From Comamonadaceae bacterium OS-1 (GTDB lineage: Bacteria; Pseudomonadota; Gammaproteobacteria; Burkholderiales; Burkholderiaceae_C): a stretch of DNA of 64,000 nt. Made by a program: the position numbers and the translations under genes. A model generated the notes under the pieces. The model saw only the letters and a program-made list of their open reading frames with translations. It ran no database searches and was not told the origin of the DNA. Shown piece by piece: positions 56,901-64,000 of the stretch. How positions within the stretch are numbered: position 1 is the first letter of the stretch; the number at the start of each line of letters is the position of its first letter. The stretch is from positions 3,534,001 through 3,598,000 of the forward strand of contig AP026969.1 of the NCBI GenBank assembly GCA_027923965.1. Direction: 5' to 3'.

Positions 56901-59556
56901 CGGCGGCCACTGCCTCTTCGACCACGGGCTCCACCACCGGCTCTGGCATGTTGGCCAGCAAGTGCGCAGGGTCCAGCACATCGGACGAGGCTTGCGGTAC
57001 CGCCAGCGGCAGGTAACGCAGCTCCAGCCGACGGGCATCGGCGGATGCGCGGAAGGGCTGGGCCCGCCAGTGCTGGGCGGCACCCACGGCAATGTCCTCC
57101 ACCCACAGGCCAAAGGCGTTCAGGGCATCGCCCGCCACCTGCAGCAGATCGGGGTGGGCCGGGCTTTGTTCTGCCAACCAGCCGTTGACCATTTGCTCCA
57201 GGGCCCAACCGGCTTCGCCCAGCTCGGACAGCCCCACCATGCGGGCGCTGCCCTTGAGGGTGTGGAAGGCGCGGCGCAGCGTGATTTGCGGCCCGGGATC
57301 GCTAGGTGCGGCCACCAGCGCCGCCACAGCGCCCAACCCGGTGTGCACCACTTCGCGGGCTTCTTCCAAAAAGATGCCCAACAACTCGGCATCGTCTTCG
57401 GACAGCTCGGCAGCCGGGGGAGGCATGGCGGGTGCCGGTGCGGGGCTGATGGCGGTAACCTGGCCCTGGTCGGGTGCAGCGGCGGTCAGGGTGAACTCGG
57501 GCTCCGCCTCGGGGAGCAATTGCACCGACACCGGCTCCAGGTCTTCTGCGGGCGCAGATACCGGTTCGGGTTCGGGTTCGGAAATAGGCGCGGCAGGTTC
57601 CAGCGGAGCGGCCACGGTGGCCAGGTCCAGGTCCAGCAGGTCCGGCAGTTCGGAAATGGCCCAGGGCTCGGCCTCCAGCAGCGGCAGGGGTTCCAGCACC
57701 TCGGTGGCCCGCTCTTCCAGCGCATCCTGGTACGGTGCCTGCACCGAATCTGCTGCCGACACGGTACTGCGCCCCATCGCCAGCTTGAATTCGCCCGCCG
57801 CTTCGTCGTAGCTAAACAATTTCTTGGCCAGCGCACGCTGGTAGCCCAGCATGTCGATCAGGAAGCCCAAAGCCCCCAGGCTGTTGCCCAACCGGTCAAA
57901 ACTGGCGGCCATGGCAACGGGGTCGCTCTGGTCGTCGGCCATGTAGCCATCGACCGTTTCGCGCATGCGCATCACAGCGTGCGAAGCCTGGTCCAGGCCC
58001 AGCACCGACAGCACACCACGCATCTGTGTCAGCTGGTGCGCCACCTTGGATAGCGGCACTTTCTCGCGTGGCGTGCGAAAGAACTGGTCCAGCGCCTGCT
58101 CGACTTCGGCCAGGGTGTGGCGCAGCTCATCGACCACGCTGCCCATGGTTTGCCGGTCACTGACGCGGTGGTAGAGCTCTTCCATCCACGGGGCCAGTGG
58201 CTCGGGGCTACCCCCTTGCCCCACAGCGGTCAAACGGTCGGCCAGCAAGGTGGCACGTTCGGCCAGCTCGGCATCGGCCTGGTCCAGCTCTTCAAATGCA
58301 GCCTCCAGGTACAGCACCGAGGTGGCGACCTCCATGCCCAGCGCAGCCGACGGCGGGGCCTTGGAGCGCACGGTGGACTCGACCGCGTGGGTCAGGGCCT
58401 GCGCCAGCACGGCGCTGCCTGCATGCAGCTTGGTCAGCGACTCGCCCACCATGGCGAACTGGTCCAGGGCAGGTTTGAAACGGTGGGTGTCGCCCCCGGC
58501 CAGGGCCGACCAGGTCTCGGCCGCTGCCGCCAACCGCTTGCGCGCCTGGGCCAGCAAGGCCGGGTCAAACCGGCCAAAGGGCCGCATTTCGTAGTCGATG
58601 GGCGCATGCCGCTGCAAGCCGTAGGCCTGGCGTACGGCGGCCAGCGTCGGTGCATCGGCGGCCTGCACCGGCACGGCCTGGGCACAGAAAAAAAGCATGT
58701 CCTGGACCAGGCGGGGCGCGATGGTGGCATCGCCCTTGGCCAGGGCGGCGTACTGGGTCAACACCCGCGAGGCAATGCGCTTGGAATACACGTCCGACGC
58801 AAACAGCCCCAGCGACAGGGCTTCAAAATACGCCGCGGCGATATTCCAGAACACCTGCTCGGGCTGGCGCTGCTGGTGCTGCGCAAAACCCAGGCAGATG
58901 CCCACCAGCTCCCGGGCGGCCACCGGGTCACCGGTCTTGACCACTTTCAGCACGCATTGGTCGAGCCGTGCCCGCAGTGCAGGCGCATAGGCCAGCGGCG
59001 GCACGGGTTCGGCCACGGGGATATCGCGCCAGTGCGGCTCCAGCGGCCACAGGTCGGCCGGATGCACCTGGGTCACACCGGCCAGTGCCTGCACTTCGCG
59101 GTACTGCGGAAACAGCCCGACGGACGAAACCGGTTTGCTGGCCAGCACGGCTTCCAGGTAGTCCACCACGGCAAACCCGGCCCGTTCGATCTTGCCAACC
59201 GCCTCGTCCGTGCACAGGCTGGGGTTGTCCAGGCATTTGGCGACGGCAGCCTCCATGGCGCGCAGCAGCAGAGACGGAGGCATCATGCCCACCATCTCCA
59301 GCGCGCCGACGGTCAGGTGCAGGTGTTGGAGTGCGGCACCCAGGTGGCTGGGATCGGGTACGGAAAACCCGGCTGCCTGAGAAGCGTCAGCCTCTCGCAC
59401 ATAGCGCTTGAGCGATTTGACGGCAGCATCCAGGGTTTTGCGCAACTCGTCCAGCACCCAGGCCAGCGGGCCCAGGTCGTGCTCGGGAGCATCTTCGGCA
59501 GGGGATGCAGGGAAGGACATGGTGGTGTCTGCAGCGGCGGGGGACGACAACAGCAT
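53920..59556 (-). CDS. chpA: ChpA/PilL-type hybrid chemosensory histidine kinase
   Basis: An 1878-residue CheA-like hybrid kinase of the Pil-Chp system, which controls type IV pilus twitching and surface responses. An N-terminal FimL-like region (residues about 1-600) is followed by three HPt domains: HTLKGSARMVG near 766, HSLAGSSATVG near 972 and HTLKGSARLAG near 1164, the middle one with Ala in place of Lys. Then come a dimerisation region near 1265, an ATPase domain (HLLRNAVAHG near 1459, DDGAGLD, GRGIGMDVV), a CheW domain, and a C-terminal receiver (VDDSITVRR and LSDIEMPRMDG, about 1750-1870). Ala/Glu/Pro-rich linkers separate the HPt domains. It starts six bases after pilJ. The stop codon is provided by a dispersed repeat. 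Confidence 0.93.
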   Translation of the reverse strand: MLLSSPAAADTTMSFPASPAEDAPEHDLGPLAWVLDELRKTLDAAVKSLKRYVREADASQAAGFSVPDPSHLGAALQHLHLTVGALEMVGMMPPSLLLRAMEAAVAKCLDNPSLCTDEAVGKIERAGFAVVDYLEAVLASKPVSSVGLFPQYREVQALAGVTQVHPADLWPLEPHWRDIPVAEPVPPLAYAPALRARLDQCVLKVVKTGDPVAARELVGICLGFAQHQQRQPEQVFWNIAAAYFEALSLGLFASDVYSKRIASRVLTQYAALAKGDATIAPRLVQDMLFFCAQAVPVQAADAPTLAAVRQAYGLQRHAPIDYEMRPFGRFDPALLAQARKRLAAAAETWSALAGGDTHRFKPALDQFAMVGESLTKLHAGSAVLAQALTHAVESTVRSKAPPSAALGMEVATSVLYLEAAFEELDQADAELAERATLLADRLTAVGQGGSPEPLAPWMEELYHRVSDRQTMGSVVDELRHTLAEVEQALDQFFRTPREKVPLSKVAHQLTQMRGVLSVLGLDQASHAVMRMRETVDGYMADDQSDPVAMAASFDRLGNSLGALGFLIDMLGYQRALAKKLFSYDEAAGEFKLAMGRSTVSAADSVQAPYQDALEERATEVLEPLPLLEAEPWAISELPDLLDLDLATVAAPLEPAAPISEPEPEPVSAPAEDLEPVSVQLLPEAEPEFTLTAAAPDQGQVTAISPAPAPAMPPPAAELSEDDAELLGIFLEEAREVVHTGLGAVAALVAAPSDPGPQITLRRAFHTLKGSARMVGLSELGEAGWALEQMVNGWLAEQSPAHPDLLQVAGDALNAFGLWVEDIAVGAAQHWRAQPFRASADARRLELRYLPLAVPQASSDVLDPAHLLANMPEPVVEPVVEEAVAAELPEVVTQVEPEVLPEATDSGMLPLETPVPDEATKVIGPLRIGIPLYNVYLNEADEWSRRLLTELSEWSLELHQPLPESTVSLAHSLAGSSATVGFQALSQMARALESALEHVQLMPQGTPRHAQIFTDAAEDMRRLLHQFAAGFLKEPHPGVLQALRDVLEDSPVPVAPAAPEPEEHADAQELAELALLDAVEEPIAAVEALAEAPVPAEALPEFAAASPSDFDEEIDLDDVIDVDLFPIFEEEAAELLPQLGGALRQWWARPENGGARNEVLRALHTLKGSARLAGALRLGEMAHRLETEIERLGAEPLQSAQIEPLLSHFDALQTQMDSLRQAHLRVPSEPVEPPVPPKADAKPETSAIITLLTPAQPAAVLPAPRLMAHQSVRVRSQLLDRLVNQAGEVIITRTRLETRLTQLRGALADLTGNLERMRGHLRDIEVQAESQMQSRLALAKDTAQGFDPLEFDRFTRVQELTRMMAESVNDVGTVQRNLQRTIEGTEDDLVIQARQARELQRDLLRTRMVEFEGIAERLYAVVRQASKDTGKLIKLDITGGSIEMDRGVLDRMAPAFEHLLRNAVAHGIELPEVRLAAGKTAIGNILVELHHEGNDISVRFADDGAGLDMARIRQKALDQGLVRADAELDLAAVADLIFLPGFTTAAQITELSGRGIGMDVVRAEVLALGGRIETKTAAGQGTQFKLVLPLTTAVTQVVMLRMGTLSIGVPANVIEVVRRMPQAELAQAYERQTVDVAGEAVPFFWGGALLQSSKHSSEPSGKNSAVVIFRSAAQRLALHVDEVLGNQEVVVKNLGPQLSRLPGLSGMSVLASGAVVLIYNPVALSSVYGVQARQWQMGVGDVSPELPTVQQTPLVLVVDDSITVRRVTQRLLQREGYRVALANDGLQALERLQEEKPALVLSDIEMPRMDGFDLARNIRSDEALKDLPIIMITSRMAEKHREHARALGVNHYLGKPYPEEELLSLVRRYTTENNGVLGL

Positions 59557-59562
59557 GGCAGG

Positions 59563-61800
59563 CTACTTGATTTTGAACCGCGCCACCGACAGGCGCAATT
59601 CTTCGGCCATCTCGGACAGTTCGCGCACCTGGGCCGCGGTGGTCCGGGTGCCCGCGCCGGTTTGCTCGGTCACGGCAAAGATGTGCTGGATGTTGTCGGC
59701 CACCACATTGGCCTTTTCGGCCTCGCGCGAGGTGGTTTGGGAAATCTGCTCGATCAGCTCGGCCAGGCGGCGCGACACGTGGTCGATCTCGGTCAGCGCC
59801 GTACCGGCACTGTCGGACAGGGCCGCACCCGCCACCACGCCCTGGGTAGAGCGTTCCATGGCGGCCACCGCATCCTGGGTGTCGGTCTGGATGGCCTTCA
59901 CCAGCGCCGCAATCTGGCGCGTCGCGTCGGCCGAACGCTCGGCCAGCCGCTGCACTTCTTCGGCCACCACCGAGAAGCCACGCCCGGCCTCCCCGGCCGA
60001 CGCGGCCTGGATGGCAGCGTTCAGCGCCAGCACATTGGTTTGCTCGGTAATGTCGGAAATCAGCTCGGTGATTTCACCAATCTCTTGCGAGGATTCGCCC
60101 AGGCGCTTGATGCGCTTGGAGGTTTCCTGGATCTGGTCGCGGATGGAGTTCATGCCGCCGATGGCGTTTTGCACCGCCTGCAGGCCCGAGTCGGCGGCTT
60201 GCAGCGACTGGCGCGCCACCGCAGCCGACTCTTGCGCCTGGGTGGACACCTCGTTGATGCGCGAAGCCATGTCCAGAACCGAGCGGCCGGTTTCGCGGAT
60301 TTCGCGCAGCTGTTCGGTGGAAGCGGCCAGCAGCTCGGTCGAGGTGCTGTCTACCTGCGCCGTGGTCTGGGCCACCTGGGTAGCGGTGTTTTGCACGCTG
60401 CCCACCAGGGCGCGGAGCTCTTCCACGGTGTAGTTCACCGAGTCGGCAATCGCGCCGGTGATGTCTTCGGTCACGGTGGCTTGCTGGGTCAGATCGCCCT
60501 CGGCCACGGCCTGCAACTCGTTCATCAACCGCAAAATGGCGGCCTGGTTGGCATCGTTGACGCGCTTGGCACCCTGTTGCGATGCCTCGGCATCCAGGCG
60601 CTGCATTTCGGCGGTGGCCTGGCGTTTGCGGCTTCCGCGCAGTTGCACGGCGGCCAAACCGGCTGCGCAGGCCAGCGCCAGCAGGGCCGACAACACCAGC
60701 ACCACGATGGCCACCAGGCCCAGACCGGTTTGCGACGACAGCTTGTCTTGTAGCGCTTCCAGTTGGCGGCGCAGCGGTTCGCTGTCGCCCACCACGGCGG
60801 TTTGCGCCTCACGGGCCGACACCAGACCCTGCAGGTTGCCCAGAATCGCGCCCGCCTGGGTGCGCGTTTCTTCGTACAGCTTGAGCAAGGCCTGGAGCTG
60901 CTCGCGTGTGGCGGCATCCCTGGCCGCGCCCAGACGCAACTCGGGGCTGCCGTCCAGCAGACCCTGCGTAATTTCTTTGAAAGAATTCAAGTCCTTGCCC
61001 AGCAGGAAAACCGCCTCGGGGCTCACGCCTTCCATGGTCTGGAATTCATTCGCCGACTTACCGATGCGCTGGGTCAGCATGACCAGTTGGCCCACCGCCG
61101 AAATCTCGGTCGGGCTGGCCGCCTGCTGCAACTTGAACGAGGCTACGGTCTCGGCAATTTCCAGCAGATCGGACGATTGGCGGTTGATGGTGTGCAGTGC
61201 GGCACCCACCTGGGTCAGGATTTTTTGCTGGCCCATCACCGTGGCCGCGTTCTTTTCGGCACGCTCCATCAAAGGGGTGATTTGGGCCATATCGGTTTGG
61301 GCATCGGCGTTGACCGCAGCCAAACGGTCGTCGCCAGATTGCAGGCCGCGCACGTTCTTGGCCAGCACGTCAGCACTTTCGGCCACATCGGCAAAGGCTG
61401 GCGCACTTCCCACCAGGGCCTGCGACACCGATTTGGCCAGGCGCTGTGACTGCATCAGGGCCTGGCCGGTCGCAGCCAGTTGCCGCGCCACGGTTTCAGC
61501 CCGGTGCAAACCCCAGGCGGCCACCACGGCCAATACCAGCAAGGCGGCGGCCATCACCGCCACCAGGATGCGCTGGTGGGCCGTGGTGTGGCGGTTGCCC
61601 AGCAAAGGCAAGGTCACCCACTCATCGGCTGCGTCCGGCACATGGGCGCTGACAAAGCGACTTTCGCTGAAGTCGGCATGTGACCGCGCCGCAGGGCGGG
61701 GCGCAGCCCCCATGGGAAAGTCGGCCACGGTATCGGTTTCGGAGTCCACAGAGTCCTCTACCGTCGGGTGGGAGTAGGACTTGTCGTCAACAGCAGGCAT
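59563..61800 (-). CDS. pilJ: PilJ-type methyl-accepting chemotaxis protein
   Basis: A 745-residue chemoreceptor of the Pil-Chp pathway. A cytoplasmic tail of about 80 residues precedes the first membrane segment ([21 protein letters not shown]); a periplasmic region with two related PilJ-type helical modules follows ([13 protein letters not shown] and [11 protein letters not shown]), then a second membrane segment ([18 protein letters not shown]) and a signalling domain with the hairpin tip [21 protein letters not shown] start at ATG 61800 ([10 protein letters not shown]); an earlier ATG at 61830 overlaps pilI. It lies between pilI and chpA. Confidence 0.92.
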   Translation of the reverse strand: MPAVDDKSYSHPTVEDSVDSETDTVADFPMGAAPRPAARSHADFSESRFVSAHVPDAADEWVTLPLLGNRHTTAHQRILVAVMAAALLVLAVVAAWGLHRAETVARQLAATGQALMQSQRLAKSVSQALVGSAPAFADVAESADVLAKNVRGLQSGDDRLAAVNADAQTDMAQITPLMERAEKNAATVMGQQKILTQVGAALHTINRQSSDLLEIAETVASFKLQQAASPTEISAVGQLVMLTQRIGKSANEFQTMEGVSPEAVFLLGKDLNSFKEITQGLLDGSPELRLGAARDAATREQLQALLKLYEETRTQAGAILGNLQGLVSAREAQTAVVGDSEPLRRQLEALQDKLSSQTGLGLVAIVVLVLSALLALACAAGLAAVQLRGSRKRQATAEMQRLDAEASQQGAKRVNDANQAAILRLMNELQAVAEGDLTQQATVTEDITGAIADSVNYTVEELRALVGSVQNTATQVAQTTAQVDSTSTELLAASTEQLREIRETGRSVLDMASRINEVSTQAQESAAVARQSLQAADSGLQAVQNAIGGMNSIRDQIQETSKRIKRLGESSQEIGEITELISDITEQTNVLALNAAIQAASAGEAGRGFSVVAEEVQRLAERSADATRQIAALVKAIQTDTQDAVAAMERSTQGVVAGAALSDSAGTALTEIDHVSRRLAELIEQISQTTSREAEKANVVADNIQHIFAVTEQTGAGTRTTAAQVRELSEMAEELRLSVARFKIK

Positions 61801-61822
61801 GGTGCAGCTTTCTGGAGGGGCC

Positions 61823-62353
61823 CTAAGCACTGATGCTCAGAAAAGAAGGAAGTTGGGACAGGCTCAGCAGGTTGATTTCCTGCCATGGCAGGCCGGCCGC
61901 GTCGGTGTGGGTGGGGCCCAGGTAGCCAGGTGCGTCGGCGGGCGCAGGTGCCGATGCAGTGAAGGCCTCCGGGCCGCGCAGGCCGCTGAGCTGGTCTACC
62001 AGCATCGCGCAATTGAGCTCCATGCCCGCGTTGAATGACAGCAGACTGCATTCGGACAGAGCAGCTCCGCTGCGGAGCACCGGCGTTTCAGGGGCCATGA
62101 AGCGCACCAGATCGACCACGCCGCACAGGCCACCGCGCAGATTCGCCACGCCCATGAACCAGGCCTGGGTGTAGGCGGCGGGCTGCACCGGGGTCCAGGG
62201 GAAAATCTCGCCGCACTGGGCCAGCGGAAACAGGTAGCGGGCACCGCCCACCTGGGCTGCCAGCCAGCGCACCGACAGCCCTTCACTGCGGGCCGCCTGC
62301 AGGCGGGAGGCCAATCGGGTTTGCAGTTCTCGGAGGGCTTCGCGGTTCGCCAT
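61823..62353 (-). CDS. pilI: PilI-type CheW-like adaptor
   Basis: A 176-residue CheW-domain protein that couples PilJ to ChpA. CheW features are [32 protein letters not shown], and ALLVDQL-like [10 protein letters not shown]. It is 13 bp downstream of pilH and 22 bp upstream of the chosen pilJ start. The length is normal for PilI. Confidence 0.9.
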   Translation of the reverse strand: MANREALRELQTRLASRLQAARSEGLSVRWLAAQVGGARYLFPLAQCGEIFPWTPVQPAAYTQAWFMGVANLRGGLCGVVDLVRFMAPETPVLRSGAALSECSLLSFNAGMELNCAMLVDQLSGLRGPEAFTASAPAPADAPGYLGPTHTDAAGLPWQEINLLSLSQLPSFLSISA

Positions 62354-62366
62354 GGCTGCCGCTGCC

Positions 62367-62744
62367 TTACTTCAAAGCGTTGTTCAAAGCGCCGATCTTG
62401 GCCTTCAGCTCGGCGGCATTCACCGGTTTGGTGATGTAGTCACGGGCTCCCTGGCGCATGCCCCAGACGCGGTCGGTTTCCTGGTTCTTGCTGGTGCACA
62501 TGATGATGGGCACATCGGCAAACTCAGGGTTGCGGCTGATGGTGCGGGTCAGCTGGAAGCCATTTTGCCCCGGCATCACCACATCCATCAGGATCAGATC
62601 GGGCTTCTGTTCCGCCAGGCGGCGAAACGCCTCGTCGGCGTTTTCTGCAGTACGCACCACCATGCCGTTCTTTTCCAGCAGGTCGGTCAGGTACATCAGC
62701 TCAGTCTTGGAATCGTCCACGATCAGCACGTTGTGGATAGGCAT
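62367..62744 (-). CDS. pilH: PilH-type single-domain response regulator
   Basis: A 125-residue CheY-like receiver, the second regulator of the Pil-Chp system. The acidic pocket is VDDSKTE, the phospho-acceptor Asp lies in LILMDVVMPGQNG, and the conserved lysine in YITKPV. The start ATG overlaps the pilG stop (TGATG). In Pseudomonas PilH counteracts PilB-driven extension or acts as a phosphate sink. The open frame extends far upstream inside pilG but only this start fits the family. Confidence 0.92.
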   Translation of the reverse strand: MPIHNVLIVDDSKTELMYLTDLLEKNGMVVRTAENADEAFRRLAEQKPDLILMDVVMPGQNGFQLTRTISRNPEFADVPIIMCTSKNQETDRVWGMRQGARDYITKPVNAAELKAKIGALNNALK

Positions 62745-63142
62745 CAAATAGTTCCTTGCAAGGCGACTCCGAACTGCTGCACCGCCTGGAGCAACTGGTC
62801 TTTGGTAAACGGCTTGGTCAAATAGTCTTGCGAGCCGACCATGCGGCCACGGGCCTTGTCGAACACGCCGTCCTTGGACGACAGCATGACCACCGGGATG
62901 GACGCAAACTTGGGGTTGCGCTTGATGATGGCGCAGGTTTGGTAGCCGTCCAGCTTGGGCATCAGGATGTCGCAAAAAATCAGCTGCGGCTGGTGGTCGT
63001 TGATCTTGGACAGGGCATCAAAGCCGTCCTCGGCCAGCAACACCTCGTGCCCGCCTTGCTTCAGGAAGATTTCAGCACTGCGACGGATCGTGTTGCTGTC
63101 GTCCACCACAAGGACTTTGAAAGTCGTGGCAATCGTACTCAC
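62744..63142 (-). CDS. pilG: PilG-type single-domain response regulator
   Basis: A 132-residue CheY-like receiver with VLVVDDSNTIRRSAEIFL, the acceptor Asp in LIFCDILMPKLDGYQ, and the lysine in YLTKPFTKDQ. I place the start at GTG 63142 (MSTIATTFKV), which has AGAGGTG just upstream; an ATG 87 nt further up lies within the preceding rubredoxin gene's end. Position (first regulator, before pilH) and sequence match PilG, which acts with PilB in pilus extension. Confidence 0.92.
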   Translation of the reverse strand: MSTIATTFKVLVVDDSNTIRRSAEIFLKQGGHEVLLAEDGFDALSKINDHQPQLIFCDILMPKLDGYQTCAIIKRNPKFASIPVVMLSSKDGVFDKARGRMVGSQDYLTKPFTKDQLLQAVQQFGVALQGTI

Positions 63143-63191
63143 GTGGCACCTCTTCTCAAAAGAACAGGACAACGCGGACGGTCGCCGCGCA

Positions 63192-63365
63192 TCAAAGTTG
63201 GACCATCTCGAAATCTTCTTTACGGGCACCGCATTCGGGGCAGGTCCAGTTCATGGGCACCAAGGCCCAGGCGGTTCCGGCGGCAATGCCCGTGGCGGGA
63301 TCGCCAGTCGCCTCGTCATAAATCCAGCCACAAATCAGGCACATCCAAGTTTTAGAGTCAGTCAC
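63192..63365 (-). CDS. rubA: Rubredoxin
   Basis: A 57-residue iron protein. The four iron-binding cysteines lie in CLIC (Cys9, Cys12) and CPEC (Cys42, Cys45), with GWIYDEATGDP and ARKEDFEMV typical of rubredoxins. The start is GTG 63365 (reads MTDSKTWMCLICGW); an internal ATG at codon 8 would cut into the first cysteine loop. It is the first gene of the minus-strand pilG-pilH-pilI-pilJ-chpA run, a position repeatedly seen in betaproteobacteria, and diverges from thiD across 95 bp. Its electron-transfer partner is unknown. Confidence 0.9.
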   Translation of the reverse strand: MTDSKTWMCLICGWIYDEATGDPATGIAAGTAWALVPMNWTCPECGARKEDFEMVQL

Positions 63366-63460
63366 AGCGTAAAAAGCCTTAGCAATAGAATGAAATGGAT
63401 TGTATCGACGCAGATTATTGCCTTGACCATTTTGTACGCCCCCTCAGCCGAATTAGGCCT

Positions 63461-64000
63461 ATGACTGCTCCTACCCCCCCAAAAAAGCCCCCTGCCGACG
63501 ATCGGCCCGATGCGACCCCGGTGCCAGATGCGCCGGACGAGTCCGAAGACGACCCATTGGAAGGCCCGGCCTGCGTGATGGTGTTCAACGCCAGCGACCC
63601 CAGCGGCGCAGGCGGTTTGGCGGCCGACACCACGGCGATTGCCTCGGTCGGCGGCCACGCCCTGCCGGTGGTCACCGGGGCCTATGCCCGCGATACCGGC
63701 GAAATTTTTGAACACTTCTGCTTTGACGAAGAAGCCGTCACCGAGCAGGCCCGTGCGGTGCTGGAAGACATTGCCGTGCAGGTCTTCAAGGTCGGCTTTG
63801 TGGGCAGCCCGGAAAACGTCAGCGCCATCGCAGAAATTACCTCCGATTACGCCGACGTGCCGGTAGTGGCCTACATGCCCAACCTGTCCTGGTGGGACGA
63901 GGACAAGATCGAAGACTACCTGGATGCCTTTCGCGAGCTGATGCTGCCGCAAACCACGGTGCTGGTGGGCAACCACAGCACGCTGCGCCGCTGGCTGCTG
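63461..64000 (+). CDS. thiD: Hydroxymethylpyrimidine/phosphomethylpyrimidine kinase, 5' part
   Basis: The first 180 codons of a ThiD-type ribokinase-fold enzyme of thiamine biosynthesis; the gene runs off the window edge. After a Pro/Asp-rich, probably disordered, N-terminal stretch of about 36 residues comes the family start VMVFNASDPSGAGGLAADTT (ThiD proteins usually read GSDPSGGAG). QVFKVGFVGSPENV and VAYMPNLSWW follow. The Asn for Gly/Ser change before DPSGAGG and the disordered N-terminus are features of a betaproteobacterial variant, from memory, so assignment to ThiD rather than a related pyrimidine kinase is not complete. Confidence 0.8.
   Translation, partial: MTAPTPPKKPPADDRPDATPVPDAPDESEDDPLEGPACVMVFNASDPSGAGGLAADTTAIASVGGHALPVVTGAYARDTGEIFEHFCFDEEAVTEQARAVLEDIAVQVFKVGFVGSPENVSAIAEITSDYADVPVVAYMPNLSWWDEDKIEDYLDAFRELMLPQTTVLVGNHSTLRRWLL

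Overview
The window is a GC-rich betaproteobacterial chromosome segment, most likely from the Comamonadaceae (Rhodoferax/Polaromonas-like). This rests on gene order (yqgE-yqgF-pyrR-pyrB-pyrC', a rubredoxin gene heading a pilG-pilH-pilI-pilJ-chpA cluster next to thiD), on protein sequence recognised from memory, and on a dispersed two-hairpin repeat (GCGCTTATTCCATAAGCGC next to AGCTATTNNNNNAATAGCT-like arms) that I recall from that family. No database search was run.

Layout. 1-4.3 kb: AT-richer surface-polysaccharide genes (GT4 glycosyltransferase, GDP-mannose 4,6-dehydratase, two GT2 glycosyltransferases). 4.3-9.0 kb, minus strand: plsC-type acyltransferase, then yqgE-yqgF-pyrR-pyrB-pyrC', where pyrC' encodes a dihydroorotase homologue that has lost metal ligands. 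9.2-29.8 kb, plus strand: soxBDAG, glyA, an M19 dipeptidase-like gene, a betaine-type binding protein, a V4R-domain protein, dgcA, dgcB, an ETF pair, gbcA, gbcB, a terminator, then cbcV-cbcW-gbdR behind a strong sigma-54 promoter match. 29.9-33.0 kb: a haem-c/HAMP sensor gene coupled to a Ser/Thr kinase-class III cyclase fusion. 33.1-43.7 kb: an RTX protein with 270-bp tandem repeats, an IS3-family element, a truncated RAYT transposase, and an operon hlyB-hlyD-luxR-like-prolyl hydroxylase-lipoprotein. 43.9-45.6 kb: treZ. 45.8-53.9 kb: choX-like choline-binding protein, purU, betB, betA, sdaA, phrB. 53.9-63.4 kb, minus strand: the Pil-Chp chemosensory cluster headed by a rubredoxin. 63.46 kb to the edge: the 5' part of thiD.

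How the genes work together. The two blocks at 9.2-29.8 kb and 45.8-52.4 kb together encode an almost unbroken route from choline to pyruvate: choline to betaine aldehyde (BetA), glycine betaine (BetB), dimethylglycine (GbcAB), sarcosine (DgcAB with ETF), glycine (SoxBDAG), serine (GlyA) and pyruvate (SdaA). PurU can drain the one-carbon folate pool. Two different binding proteins (betaine-type and choline-type) appear to share one CbcWV membrane core. A GbdR-type AraC regulator lies in the locus.

The least explained parts are the type I secretion operon that carries a 2OG-Fe(II) prolyl hydroxylase, the haem-sensor/kinase-cyclase pair, the metal-ligand-poor dipeptidase homologue and V4R protein inside the betaine locus, and the dispersed palindromic repeat, one copy of which lies in frame inside hlyD while others supply a stop codon or a C-terminus.
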